Assembly: GCF_003269295.1 (NCBI RefSeq)
Contig: NZ_QLTT01000006.1
Coordinates: 124,001 to 188,000 of the forward strand
From: Lentzea atacamensis
Lineage (GTDB): Bacteria > Actinomycetota > Actinomycetes > Mycobacteriales > Pseudonocardiaceae
Direction of reading: 5' to 3'
Length of the DNA stretch: 64,000 nt
The notes beneath the pieces are model-generated. The model made no database searches, was not told the origin of the DNA, and saw nothing but the letters and a program-made list of their open reading frames with translations. Below, piece after piece: positions 41,912 through 48,980 of this stretch. A program made the translations under genes and the position numbers. Position 1 is the first letter of the stretch, and every line of letters starts with the position of its first letter.

Positions 41912-41952
41912 GCCCCGGCCTCCACTGTGGAACTCACAGCGGAAACCGGGGC
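41912..41952. promoter_or_regulatory. Two-tier hairpin between DUF3117 and pepA
   Basis: GCCCCGG (41912-41918) pairs with CCGGGGC (41946-41952) and inside it CTGTG (41925-41929) pairs with CACAG (41935-41939). It lies 33 bp beyond the DUF3117 stop on the same strand and 140 bp before the pepA start. No T-run follows. It may end the DUF3117 transcript or be part of the pepA leader. Confidence 0.35.
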
Positions 41953-41984
41953 TCGGTGTTTCTGGTGCTTCTCGCCGGGAGGCC

Positions 41985-42152
41985 TCAGCCGGCGGCGGCC
42001 TTCAGCGCGTCGCCCAAGGCGCTGGCCTCGTCCGCCGACATTTCGACGACGAGGCGCCCACCACCCTCGAGCGGCACGCGCATGACGATGCCGCGTCCCT
42101 CCTTGGTGACCTCGAGGGGACCGTCGCCGGTCCGGGGCTTCATGGCCGCCAT
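41985..42152 (-). CDS. DUF3117 protein (Rv1211 type)
   Basis: A 55-residue protein starting MAAMKPRTGDGPLE and ending DALKAAAG, nearly identical to M. tuberculosis Rv1211 as I recall it. The KEGRGIVMRVPLEGGGRLVVE core is the DUF3117 signature, and the acidic SADEASALGD tail follows. Rv1211 has been proposed as a calmodulin-like protein; no EF-hand is visible to me here. ATG at 42152. It keeps its place in the conserved order between tagA and glgA. Confidence 0.85.
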   Translation of the reverse strand: MAAMKPRTGDGPLEVTKEGRGIVMRVPLEGGGRLVVEMSADEASALGDALKAAAG

Positions 42153-42340
42153 CGCGTGCTCCCTCCGTCAACATCTTCCCCGTCCGGCCAGGCCGGATCT
42201 GCTCCATTCTCCCCTATCGCGACTCAGGGGCGAAACCGAACCGATCTTTTGGCGAGTTCGGGTGACATTTGTTGATCTTGCTTTCACCCTGATCAGTACC
42301 CCTTTTCACGACAACGCAACACTTTCGGCACGGCCGGTCG

Positions 42341-42350
42341 TGTCGTGACA
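42341..42350. promoter_or_regulatory. Palindrome before the PaaX-type regulator
   Basis: Perfect 10-bp palindrome TGTCGTGACA, 11 bp upstream of the PaaX start codon. The wider TCACGAC (42306-42312) and GTCGTGA (42342-42348) form an additional inverted repeat. A self-operator is plausible. Confidence 0.35.
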
Positions 42351-42361
42351 GACTGGGCCGG

Positions 42362-43159
42362 GTGCGAGCCCGTTCCGCGCTCTTCGACGTCTACGGCGGC
42401 CACCTGCGCGAACGAGGTGGTGCCGCCACCATCGCCGCCCTCGTCCGGCTGCTCGAGCCCCTGGGATTCGCCGCGCCGGCCGTGCGCACGGCTGTTTCCC
42501 GGACGGTCAGGCAGGGCTGGCTGCATCCCGTGCGGCTGCCCGACGGGCCTGGCTACGCGATGACACCTCGCGGGGAACGAAGGCTCGACGAGGCCGCCGC
42601 CCGCATCTACCGCACCGGGCCGTCCACGTGGGACGGTCGCTGGCACGTCGTGGTGCTGGAGGAGATGCCCGGCCGCGACTCGCGGGACCACCTGGCTTCG
42701 GAGCTGCAGCTGCTCGGCTACGGCGCGCTCGGCCCTGTGACGTGGATCGCGCCCCGCCCGTCGCCGGAACTGGCCGACGTGCTCGCCGCCGAGGGAGTTC
42801 TCGCACGAACTTTTCACGGTTCACACGACGGCGGGGACGCCGAGCTCGCGGCGAAGGCCTGGGACCTGGCCGAACTCGGCCGCGACTACGCCGCCTTCGT
42901 CGCGCACTGGCAGCCGCAGGTGTCCGTTGTGGACGAAACCGACGACGCGGCGGCGTTCGCGGCGTCACAGCAGCTGCTGCACGCGTGGCGCAAGTTCCTG
43001 TTCCGCGATCCCGGTCTTCCTGCTGAACTGTTGCCACCGGACTGGCCGGGGCACGCGGCAGCGTCGTTCTTCGACGAACAGACACTGCGGCTGGCACCGG
43101 GCACGAGTCGTTTCGTCGACGAGTGCCTGCGGCCGGTTCGCAACGTTTCCACTGCTTGA
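42362..43159 (+). CDS. PaaX family transcriptional regulator
   Basis: A 265-residue PaaX-family repressor. Winged helix at the N-terminus (SALFDVYGGHLRERGG, then FAAPAVRTAVSRTVRQGWLHPVR), a central ligand domain (WDGRWHVVVLEEMPGRDSRDHL) and the C-terminal PaaX domain with HAWRKFLFRDPGLPAELLP. In E. coli PaaX responds to phenylacetyl-CoA; family members also control other CoA-ester pathways. GTG start at 42362. The crotonase gene follows after 10 bp. Confidence 0.87.
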   Translation: MRARSALFDVYGGHLRERGGAATIAALVRLLEPLGFAAPAVRTAVSRTVRQGWLHPVRLPDGPGYAMTPRGERRLDEAAARIYRTGPSTWDGRWHVVVLEEMPGRDSRDHLASELQLLGYGALGPVTWIAPRPSPELADVLAAEGVLARTFHGSHDGGDAELAAKAWDLAELGRDYAAFVAHWQPQVSVVDETDDAAAFAASQQLLHAWRKFLFRDPGLPAELLPPDWPGHAAASFFDEQTLRLAPGTSRFVDECLRPVRNVSTA

Positions 43160-43169
43160 TGGAGGTTCA

Positions 43170-43955
43170 GTGTCCGAGCTCCTCGTCGACGACGCCGATG
43201 GTGTGCGCACGTTCACGTTCAACCGCCCCGAGTCGTTCAACGCCTTCACCATCGCGCTGAAGGAGTCGTTCCTCGACGCGCTGCGGGAGACGTCGGCCGA
43301 CGCCTCGGTGCGCGCGGTGGTGATCACGGGTGCGGGCAGGGCGTTCTGCGCGGGTCAGGACCTCAAGGAGCACATCGGGTTGCTGCAGGCGGGTGACCCG
43401 GCGCCGCTGCACACCGTGGAGAAGCACTACAACCCCATCGTGCGCGAGCTGATCGGCATGCCGAAGCCGGTGATCGCCGCGGTCAACGGCAGCGCGGCCG
43501 GCGCGGGCGCGTCCTTCGCCTACGCGGCTGATCTGCGCATCGCCGGCGCGTCGGCGAAGTTCCTGATGGCGTTCGCGAACGTCGGCCTGACCGCGGACTC
43601 CGGTGCCTCGTGGACGCTGCCGCGGCTGATCGGCCACGGCCGCGCGATGGAGATGATGATGCTCGCGCAGCCGGTCGGCGCCGAGGAGGCGTTGCGGATC
43701 GGCATGGTCAACCAGGTCGTGCCGGACGAGGAGCTGCTGCCGACGGCGCACGCTCTCGCGGCGAAGCTCGCCCAGGGCCCGACGACGGCCTACGCGAAGA
43801 TCAAGGAAGCGCTTGCCGCGGCGGCGGACGGCACGCTGGAGGACGCTCTCGAAGCCGAGCGCCGCACCCAGGCCGACTGCGGCGCAACCGAGGACCACCG
43901 CGAGGCGGTCGACGCGTTCGTGAACAAGAGGGCGCCGAAGTTCAGCGGGCGCTAG
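43170..43955 (+). CDS. Enoyl-CoA hydratase/isomerase (PaaG-like)
   Basis: A 261-residue crotonase-fold enzyme. Oxyanion-hole motifs: GAGRAFCAGQDLKEH and NGSAAGAGASFAYAADLRIA; the active-site Glu of hydratases is replaced by Asp (TADSGASWTLPRLIG), which is characteristic of PaaG-like 2,3-dehydroadipyl/ring-1,2-epoxyphenylacetyl-CoA isomerases. GTG 43170 follows GGAGG. It is downstream of and probably controlled by the PaaX-type regulator. No other paa genes are in the window, so it may act in a different CoA pathway. Confidence 0.82.
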   Translation: MSELLVDDADGVRTFTFNRPESFNAFTIALKESFLDALRETSADASVRAVVITGAGRAFCAGQDLKEHIGLLQAGDPAPLHTVEKHYNPIVRELIGMPKPVIAAVNGSAAGAGASFAYAADLRIAGASAKFLMAFANVGLTADSGASWTLPRLIGHGRAMEMMMLAQPVGAEEALRIGMVNQVVPDEELLPTAHALAAKLAQGPTTAYAKIKEALAAAADGTLEDALEAERRTQADCGATEDHREAVDAFVNKRAPKFSGR

Positions 43956-44713
43956 TGGAGGAGCGACTCGACGGTGGCAACGCCGGCGGAGCGGTGCGGG
44001 TCGGCGACACCGTCCGCAAGCCGGCGGCACCCTGGACACCCGCTGTCCACGAACTGCTCGACCACTTGAGGGACAAGGGGTTCAGCGGGGCGCCGCGCGC
44101 CGTGGGGATCGACGAGCGAGGCCGGGAGATCCTGACCTCTCTCGACGGGGAGACGATCGGCAACCGCAGACCGTGGCCGCGGTGGGTGCACGCCGACGAG
44201 ACTCTCGACCAGGTCGGCGGGTGGCTGCGTGCCCACCACCGTGCCGTGGCCGACTTCGCGCCCTCATCCGGCGCCGTCTGGCGGGGTGGAGGCAGGTGGG
44301 AACCGGGGCTCCTGGTCGGCCACAACGACGCGGCGCCGTACAACGCGGCCTGGCGGGACGGGCGGCTGACCGGATTCTTCGACTGGGACTTCGCCGGGCC
44401 GGTCACCGCCGAGTCCGACCTCGCCTTCGCCGCCTTCAGCTGGGTGCCGCTGCACGCCCGGCACGTCGTCGAGGCCGAGGGGTTCACCGACTTCGCTGTA
44501 CGCCCCCGCAGGCTCCGCCGCTTCCTGACCGCCTACGGCTGGTCCGGGCAGGCAGAGGACTTCCTGGACGTCGTGCGCGCGAGGATCATCGCGCAGGCCG
44601 AGGGCATCCGCGGCCTGACGGACGACCCGGTGTTCGCCGAGATGGTGCGCAACGGTGTCGTGGACTCTTTGGACCGCGCAGTCGAGGAGCTGGACGGCTT
44701 CACGGTGACGTGA
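43955..44713 (+). CDS. Aminoglycoside phosphotransferase-family kinase
   Basis: A 252-residue APH-family protein. The catalytic loop is LLVGHNDAAPYNAAW (HxDxxxxN) and the metal site FFDWDFAGP. GTG at 43955 shares one base with the crotonase stop (TAGTG), so it is co-translated. The N-lobe lysine region is short (RVGDTVRKPAAPW). Physiological substrate unknown; similar proteins phosphorylate sugars, amino alcohols or antibiotics. The 3' end overlaps tagA by 14 bp. Confidence 0.8.
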   Translation: MEERLDGGNAGGAVRVGDTVRKPAAPWTPAVHELLDHLRDKGFSGAPRAVGIDERGREILTSLDGETIGNRRPWPRWVHADETLDQVGGWLRAHHRAVADFAPSSGAVWRGGGRWEPGLLVGHNDAAPYNAAWRDGRLTGFFDWDFAGPVTAESDLAFAAFSWVPLHARHVVEAEGFTDFAVRPRRLRRFLTAYGWSGQAEDFLDVVRARIIAQAEGIRGLTDDPVFAEMVRNGVVDSLDRAVEELDGFTVT

Positions 44714-45266
44714 TCGCCGTAGCGCGGAAACACGTGGCGATGTGGTCGTCCACCATCCCGGTGGCCTGCATGAGCGCGTAGCAAGTGGTGGGGCCGAGGA
44801 ACTTGAAGCCGCGGCGCTTCAGTTCCTTGGCCATCGCCTTGGACTCGTCGGTGATGGCGGGAACGTCCGCAATGGTCGCAGGACGCACGTGGTCGGAAGG
44901 CGCGAACGACCACAGCAGAGCGTCCAGGTCGACGTCCTGCTCAACGATCACGCGGGCGTTGTGGATCGCGGCGTCGATCTTCATCCGGTTCCGGACGATG
45001 CCCGCGTCGGCCATCAGCCTTTCCACGTCGGCCGGCCCGAACTCCGCGACCAGCGCCGGGTCGAAGTTGCCGAACGCGGCGCGGAACGCGGGCCGCTTGC
45101 GCAGGATCGTGATCCACGACAGCCCGGACTGGAACGCCTCCAACGACATCCGCTCGTACAGCTCGTTGGTGCCGTGCAGCTCAACGCCCCACTCGGTGTC
45201 GTGGTAGTCGATGTAGTCCGGGGTGGAATCACCCCACGGACAGCGTGAGATCTCGGGAGCGGTCAC
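44700..45266 (-). CDS. tagA: DNA-3-methyladenine glycosylase I
   Basis: A 188-residue TagA/Tag family base-excision glycosylase that removes 3-methyladenine. The N-terminal CPWGDSTPDYIDYHDTEWG holds the zinc Cys and His, LYERMSLEAFQSGLSW the catalytic Glu, and the C-terminal FLGPTTCYALMQATG-x-VDDHIATC completes the zinc site. GTG at 45266 overlaps the stop of the SRPBCC gene (GTGA). Equivalent to Rv1210, keeping its neighbourhood. Confidence 0.92.
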   Translation of the reverse strand: MTAPEISRCPWGDSTPDYIDYHDTEWGVELHGTNELYERMSLEAFQSGLSWITILRKRPAFRAAFGNFDPALVAEFGPADVERLMADAGIVRNRMKIDAAIHNARVIVEQDVDLDALLWSFAPSDHVRPATIADVPAITDESKAMAKELKRRGFKFLGPTTCYALMQATGMVDDHIATCFRATAITSP

Positions 45267-45661
45267 CGGTACTCCTCGGCGAAACGGGCGAACCGCCGCA
45301 GCGACCGGCGCAGCATCAGCACGAAGAGCGGCTTCACCACCGGGAAGAAGAACGGCACGTCGAGGCGTTCCGTCCACACGAAACGGCTGCCGCGCACGGC
45401 GAACACGCCCGTCCCCCGCACCACGCGACCCAGATGCTCGACCTCGACGGCGTGCGGAGGGTCCCACCGCGTGATGCGCATGCGGTCCGACACGCCGAAC
45501 GTCACCGCGTCGATCTCGCTGCCGACCGACCTGCCATCGCCCGCCACGACGGACACGCGGGTCCCGAACACCCACTCCGACTGACGTTCCCAGTCGGTCA
45601 TCGCGCGGAAGATCGTGTCGGGCGGTGCCGCGACCTCGGCGGTCAGCTCAAGCTCGGTCAC
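45263..45661 (-). CDS. SRPBCC family protein
   Basis: A 132-residue START/polyketide-cyclase-fold protein: ELTAEVAAPPDTIFRAMTD, then WEVGT-like features in WVFGTRVSVVAGDGRSVGSEI and a C-terminal helix KPLFVLMLRRSLRRFARF. GTG 45661 lies inside the end of the DivIVA-domain gene (14-nt overlap), and the stop overlaps tagA (GTGA). It thus belongs to a tightly packed operon from padR to tagA. Ligand unknown; the family binds lipids or polyketides. Confidence 0.78.
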   Translation of the reverse strand: MTELELTAEVAAPPDTIFRAMTDWERQSEWVFGTRVSVVAGDGRSVGSEIDAVTFGVSDRMRITRWDPPHAVEVEHLGRVVRGTGVFAVRGSRFVWTERLDVPFFFPVVKPLFVLMLRRSLRRFARFAEEYR

Positions 45662-45944
45662 TGCTCTCCAGTTCCTCGACACGTGCCCGGAGCGTCTCGA
45701 CCTCGGTCGCGAGCCGCTGCAGCACCCAGTCGACCTCGTTCATCTTGTAGCCGCGGAACACCTGCTGGAACTTCAGCTCGCGGACGTCCTCCGCGGTGAT
45801 GTCGTCCGACGGCAGCCGCGTCGGCGAAGCTCCGGGCGGCAGCGGCGCGAGCTCCTCGCCGCGCCCGAACACCAACGCCGCGAGCAGGAACACCACTGCC
45901 GCGACGGCCACCATCACGATCAGGTAGAGAAGGGCGTTGGTCAC
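45648..45944 (-). CDS. Small membrane protein with DivIVA domain (Rv1209 type)
   Basis: A 98-residue protein with one N-terminal membrane helix (NALLYLIVMVAVAAVVFLLAAL) and a short DivIVA-type domain (DDITAEDVRELKFQQVFRGYKMNEVDWVLQRLA) followed by a coiled coil. It is one half of the usual DivIVA size. GTG 45944 overlaps the upstream stop by GTGA. Rv1209 occupies the same place next to tagA. It may localise at septum or pole, by domain only. Confidence 0.83.
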   Translation of the reverse strand: MTNALLYLIVMVAVAAVVFLLAALVFGRGEELAPLPPGASPTRLPSDDITAEDVRELKFQQVFRGYKMNEVDWVLQRLATEVETLRARVEELESSDRA

Positions 45945-46618
45945 GCGACGATCGTGGCACAGCTCAGGCAGCGGCGAGCGAGCAGACCGAGCCGAATGAT
46001 CACGGTCCACGTGATCAGGCTGGCGATGCTCATCGGCAGCGACTGCATCAGCCGCGACGCGTCGACGTGCGCGGTGGCCGCGATGATCGCGACATTGCCC
46101 AGCAGCACCACGCCCACAGCCAGGATCGCGATGGACGCGGCGAGCTTGGCCAGCAGTTTCGTGTCGTACTTGCGCGCGAGGATCCGGCCGAGGACGAGAG
46201 CCACCAGCGCCACGCCCGACGCGGCACCGCTGGTCATGTCGTTGGCCTTGGCGATGACGAGGTACCAGGACGGCGTCGGGGTGCCGAGGTCCTGCCACGG
46301 GCCGACGAGCAACATCCGGCCGTACTCCCACGCCATGTGCATCAACGGCAGCACGATCGCGAGCCAGACGAGCGTGCGCGTGCCGTACGCGACCGCGAGC
46401 TCGGCCTGGTACTCGTTCGCGATCTCGCGGACCGGCCCGAACTCCTCGACCGCGCGCTTCTTCGCTTCCTGCTCGGTCAGGCCGCGGCCGAGGTGCGCCT
46501 CGGTGGCGTCCTCGAGGCTGTCGCGCGTCTCGGTGAGCAGGTCGCGGACCTGCTTGCGCGAACCCTGCAACCGTGACCCGAGATCGGTCACGTAGCTGTC
46601 GATCACGTCTGTGCCCAC
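45941..46618 (-). CDS. Membrane protein with DUF1700-like N-terminal domain
   Basis: A 225-residue protein. The N-terminal helical part (SYVTDLGSRLQG, DSLEDATEAHLGRGLTEQEAK, AVEEFGPVREIANEYQ) is the permease-prefix/HAAS-like domain that usually follows PadR regulators; five to six membrane helices follow. GTG 46618 lies 16 nt inside the padR gene. PadR-HAAS-membrane protein pairs commonly regulate their own membrane partner. Overlap with the DivIVA gene is GTGA. Confidence 0.78.
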   Translation of the reverse strand: MGTDVIDSYVTDLGSRLQGSRKQVRDLLTETRDSLEDATEAHLGRGLTEQEAKKRAVEEFGPVREIANEYQAELAVAYGTRTLVWLAIVLPLMHMAWEYGRMLLVGPWQDLGTPTPSWYLVIAKANDMTSGAASGVALVALVLGRILARKYDTKLLAKLAASIAILAVGVVLLGNVAIIAATAHVDASRLMQSLPMSIASLITWTVIIRLGLLARRCLSCATIVA

Positions 46619-46941
46619 TTGCCGCCCCCTCCCAGCACCCCGTCGATGACCGTCGTGAACTCGCGCCACGCGCTGCGCTCGGCCTGCAGCGCCCGCTGGC
46701 CCGCCTGCGTGAGCCGGTACGTGCGGCGTTTGCGGCCGCCGACCGTGCTCCAGTCGCTGGTGACGTGGCCTGCCCGCTCCAGCCTGCGCAGCGCCGGGTA
46801 GACGGTGCCCGTCGGAAGGTCCAGCGCACCTCCGCTGCCCTGCTGCAACGCCTCGATGATCGCGTAACCGTGCAGCTGCCTGCCGTCGAGCGTCGCCAGC
46901 AACAACGCGTCGAGATGGCCGCGTAGGGCGTCGGGCTTCAT
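46603..46941 (-). CDS. PadR family transcriptional regulator
   Basis: A 112-residue PadR: HLDALLLATLDGRQLHGYAIIEAL, then LDLPTGTVYPALRRLERAGHVTSDW (recognition helix) and RKRRTYRLTQAGQRAL. It heads an operon padR-membrane protein-divIVA-SRPBCC-tagA. An AGTAG-N5-CTACT site starts just 1 bp before its start codon. The same motif precedes cydA on the other side of the intergenic region, so it may also control the cytochrome bd operon. Confidence 0.88.
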   Translation of the reverse strand: MKPDALRGHLDALLLATLDGRQLHGYAIIEALQQGSGGALDLPTGTVYPALRRLERAGHVTSDWSTVGGRKRRTYRLTQAGQRALQAERSAWREFTTVIDGVLGGGGKWAQT

Positions 46942-46942
46942 G

Positions 46943-46957
46943 AGTAGTGACTCTACT
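46943..46957. promoter_or_regulatory. PadR-type operator before padR
   Basis: Perfect palindrome AGTAG-TGACT-CTACT (46943-46957) immediately upstream of the padR start codon. The half-site AGTAG recurs upstream of cydA with the same 5-base spacing. Position on its own gene supports autoregulation. Confidence 0.6.
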
Positions 46958-47161
46958 GATGCGGGGCCTCTGGCGACCCCTGAGATGTCCCTGATTTCGG
47001 ACGTTCGCGCTGGCGTCCGGGCAGCGGAATCTGTTGCTCTGTAGGCGGTTCGGGCGCCTGCAAGTACTACCAGCCCGGAGTTGGCGGTACTTGCGGGCGC
47101 GCCAGCAGCAGGCCCGTCAGGGGCGTCCCTGAGTTCTCCCTGAGATCGGCGCAGGAGCGTT

Positions 47162-47199
47162 CATAAGTAGCTGCCCTACATATAGCGTGCCTACTTATG
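47162..47199 (+). promoter_or_regulatory. Operator pair overlapping the cydA start
   Basis: CATAAGTAG (47162-47170) and CTACTTATG (47191-47199) form a perfect 9-bp inverted repeat whose right arm ends in the cydA ATG. Inside it, AGTAG-CTGCC-CTACA (47166-47180) repeats the AGTAG-N5-CTAC form of the padR operator. The TACATATAG segment between could be the -10 element, making a short-leader or leaderless mRNA. Confidence 0.6.
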
Positions 47200-48357
47200 A
47201 GTGCAGTAGACCTCGCCCGACTCCAGTTCGCGTTGACGACGTCGTTCCACTTCCTGTTCGTGCTGCTCACGCTGGGCCTGGTCACCCTGCTCGTGATCAT
47301 GCAGACGCGGTTCACGCTCACCGGCGCACCCGTGCACGAGCGGATGACGCGGTTCTGGGGCCGCATCTACGTGATCAACTACGCGCTGGGGATCGTCACC
47401 GGCATCGTCATGGAGTTCCAGTTCGGGCTGAACTGGTCGGGCCTCGCCACCTACGCCGGCGACGTGTTCGGGGCACCGCTCGCACTGGAGACGCTGATCG
47501 CGTTCTTCCTGGAGTCCACGTTCCTCGGGCTGTGGATCTTCGGCTGGGGCAGGCTCAACCGCTGGGTGCACCTCGCGTTGCTCTACCTGACCGCGCTCAC
47601 GGCCTTCGCGTCGGCGTTCTGGATCATGGCGGCGAACGGGTTCCTGCAGCACCCCGTCGGCTACCGGGTCGACGGGAACGTGTTGCGGCTGGAGGACTTC
47701 TCCGCGCTGCTGAGCAACCCGACGTTCACCTCGGCGCTGATGCACGTGGTGTTCGCGTCGATCACGGTCGGCGGCGTGTTCCTGACCGGGGTGTCGGCGT
47801 ACCACTTCATCAGGCGCACGCCCGAGGTCGACTTCTTCCGGCGGTCGCTGCGGATGGGTGTGGTCACCACCGCGCTGGCCACGCCGCCGCTGATCGGGGC
47901 GGGCTTCGCGCAGTTCCCGGTCATCGCGCAGTACCAGCCGGGCAAGTCGGAGGCGGCCTCGTGGATCGGCGCGCCGCTCGGGTTCATGATCCTGATCGGG
48001 ATGATGCTGACGATGGTCAGCTGGCTGACGCTGCCGCTGCTGATCAAGGACGCCGTGATCAGGATGCGCTTCCCGTTGTACCTCATGGTGATCGGCATTC
48101 CGCTGCCGTTCGCGGCCGCGATCTTCGGCTGGCTGTTCCGCGAGATCGGGCGGCAGCCCTGGCTGATCTACGGGCTGTTGCGGACCGAGGACGCGGTGTC
48201 CCACGTGGACGCCTCGCAGATCCTGTTGTCGCTCATCGTGTTCACGTCCCTGTTCGTGGTGCTGGCCTGTGTCGACTGGGCGTTGATCGCACGTGCGGTC
48301 CGCCGCGGTCCGGACGTCGCGCCCGCCCCCGTCTCGCCGTTGGTGGTGACTCTCTGA
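47197..48357 (+). CDS. cydA: Cytochrome bd oxidase subunit I, compact form
   Basis: A 386-residue CydA. Heme ligands and key sites remain: His18 (SFHFLF), Glu98 and Glu106 (ALETLIAFFLESTF), His183 (ALMHVVF) and the GRQPW motif near the C-terminus. The usual CydA is about 450-520 residues; here the extracellular Q-loop that oxidises quinol is almost absent: QYQPGKSEAASWIG passes straight to the next helix. Only the Q-loop's first Lys (K250) is left. ATG at 47197 sits in the operator. It starts the cydABDC operon; a terminal oxidase that pumps no protons but scavenges O2. Confidence 0.85.
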   Translation: MSAVDLARLQFALTTSFHFLFVLLTLGLVTLLVIMQTRFTLTGAPVHERMTRFWGRIYVINYALGIVTGIVMEFQFGLNWSGLATYAGDVFGAPLALETLIAFFLESTFLGLWIFGWGRLNRWVHLALLYLTALTAFASAFWIMAANGFLQHPVGYRVDGNVLRLEDFSALLSNPTFTSALMHVVFASITVGGVFLTGVSAYHFIRRTPEVDFFRRSLRMGVVTTALATPPLIGAGFAQFPVIAQYQPGKSEAASWIGAPLGFMILIGMMLTMVSWLTLPLLIKDAVIRMRFPLYLMVIGIPLPFAAAIFGWLFREIGRQPWLIYGLLRTEDAVSHVDASQILLSLIVFTSLFVVLACVDWALIARAVRRGPDVAPAPVSPLVVTL

Positions 48358-48980
48358 TGGAAACGCTCTGGCTGGTCGTGCTCGGTGTGCTCACCGTCGG
48401 GTACTTCGCGTTGGCGGGCTTCGACTACGGCACCGGCTTGCTGCTGCCGTTCCGCGGGCGCGCCGAGACGTTGCAGCGGATGACGCCGTTCTTCCTGGGC
48501 AACGAGGTGTGGCTGGTCGCCGCGGTTGGAGTGCTGTTCGCGGCGTTCCCGCGGCTCGAAGGTGAGCTGCTGTCCGGCGCGCACAGCACGTTCACGCTGA
48601 TCCTGGCCGGGTTGGTGCTGTTCATGGCGGCGGTGCAGCTGCGGCTGTGGTGGTGGCTCGTGTTCACCGGCGCGCTGACGGTGTCCGTCGGCTGGGGCCT
48701 GTTCCTGGCGCACCTGGTGGACGCGCCGTGGCCAGTAGCCCTCGTCATGCCGGTGCTGTTCGCGGCGCACGGCTGGGTGTTCCAGCACCGGCGGTGGGCG
48801 CTGTTCCCGGTGACCGCGCTGCTCTGCGCCCTGCCGATCCCCCTCGCGTTCAGCTCGATCGACGTCACAGGTCTCATGGCCCACCCGGACACGCTCAGCC
48901 TGCTCGCGTGGGTCGCGATCCCGATCATCCCGCTGGTGGTGGTGTTGCAGTGGTCGACCGTCGCCATCTCCTCGCGCTGA
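48357..48980 (+). CDS. cydB: Cytochrome bd oxidase subunit II, compact form
   Basis: A 207-residue CydB, much shorter than the usual 330-380. The N-terminal part is recognisable (LAGFDYGTGLLLPF, GNEVWLVAAVGVLFAAFP); fewer helices follow (about six). The start shares one base with the cydA stop (TGATG) and its end overlaps the cydD start by 31 nt. CydB normally supports CydA and the oxygen path. The frame is clean, so the shortening is not from a local frameshift. Confidence 0.78.
   Translation: METLWLVVLGVLTVGYFALAGFDYGTGLLLPFRGRAETLQRMTPFFLGNEVWLVAAVGVLFAAFPRLEGELLSGAHSTFTLILAGLVLFMAAVQLRLWWWLVFTGALTVSVGWGLFLAHLVDAPWPVALVMPVLFAAHGWVFQHRRWALFPVTALLCALPIPLAFSSIDVTGLMAHPDTLSLLAWVAIPIIPLVVVLQWSTVAISSR

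Noticed and set aside
42362..43955. Phenylacetate degradation cluster
   Set aside because: Only a PaaX-type regulator and one crotonase are present; no paaABCDE, paaK or paaZ, so the pathway cannot be claimed.
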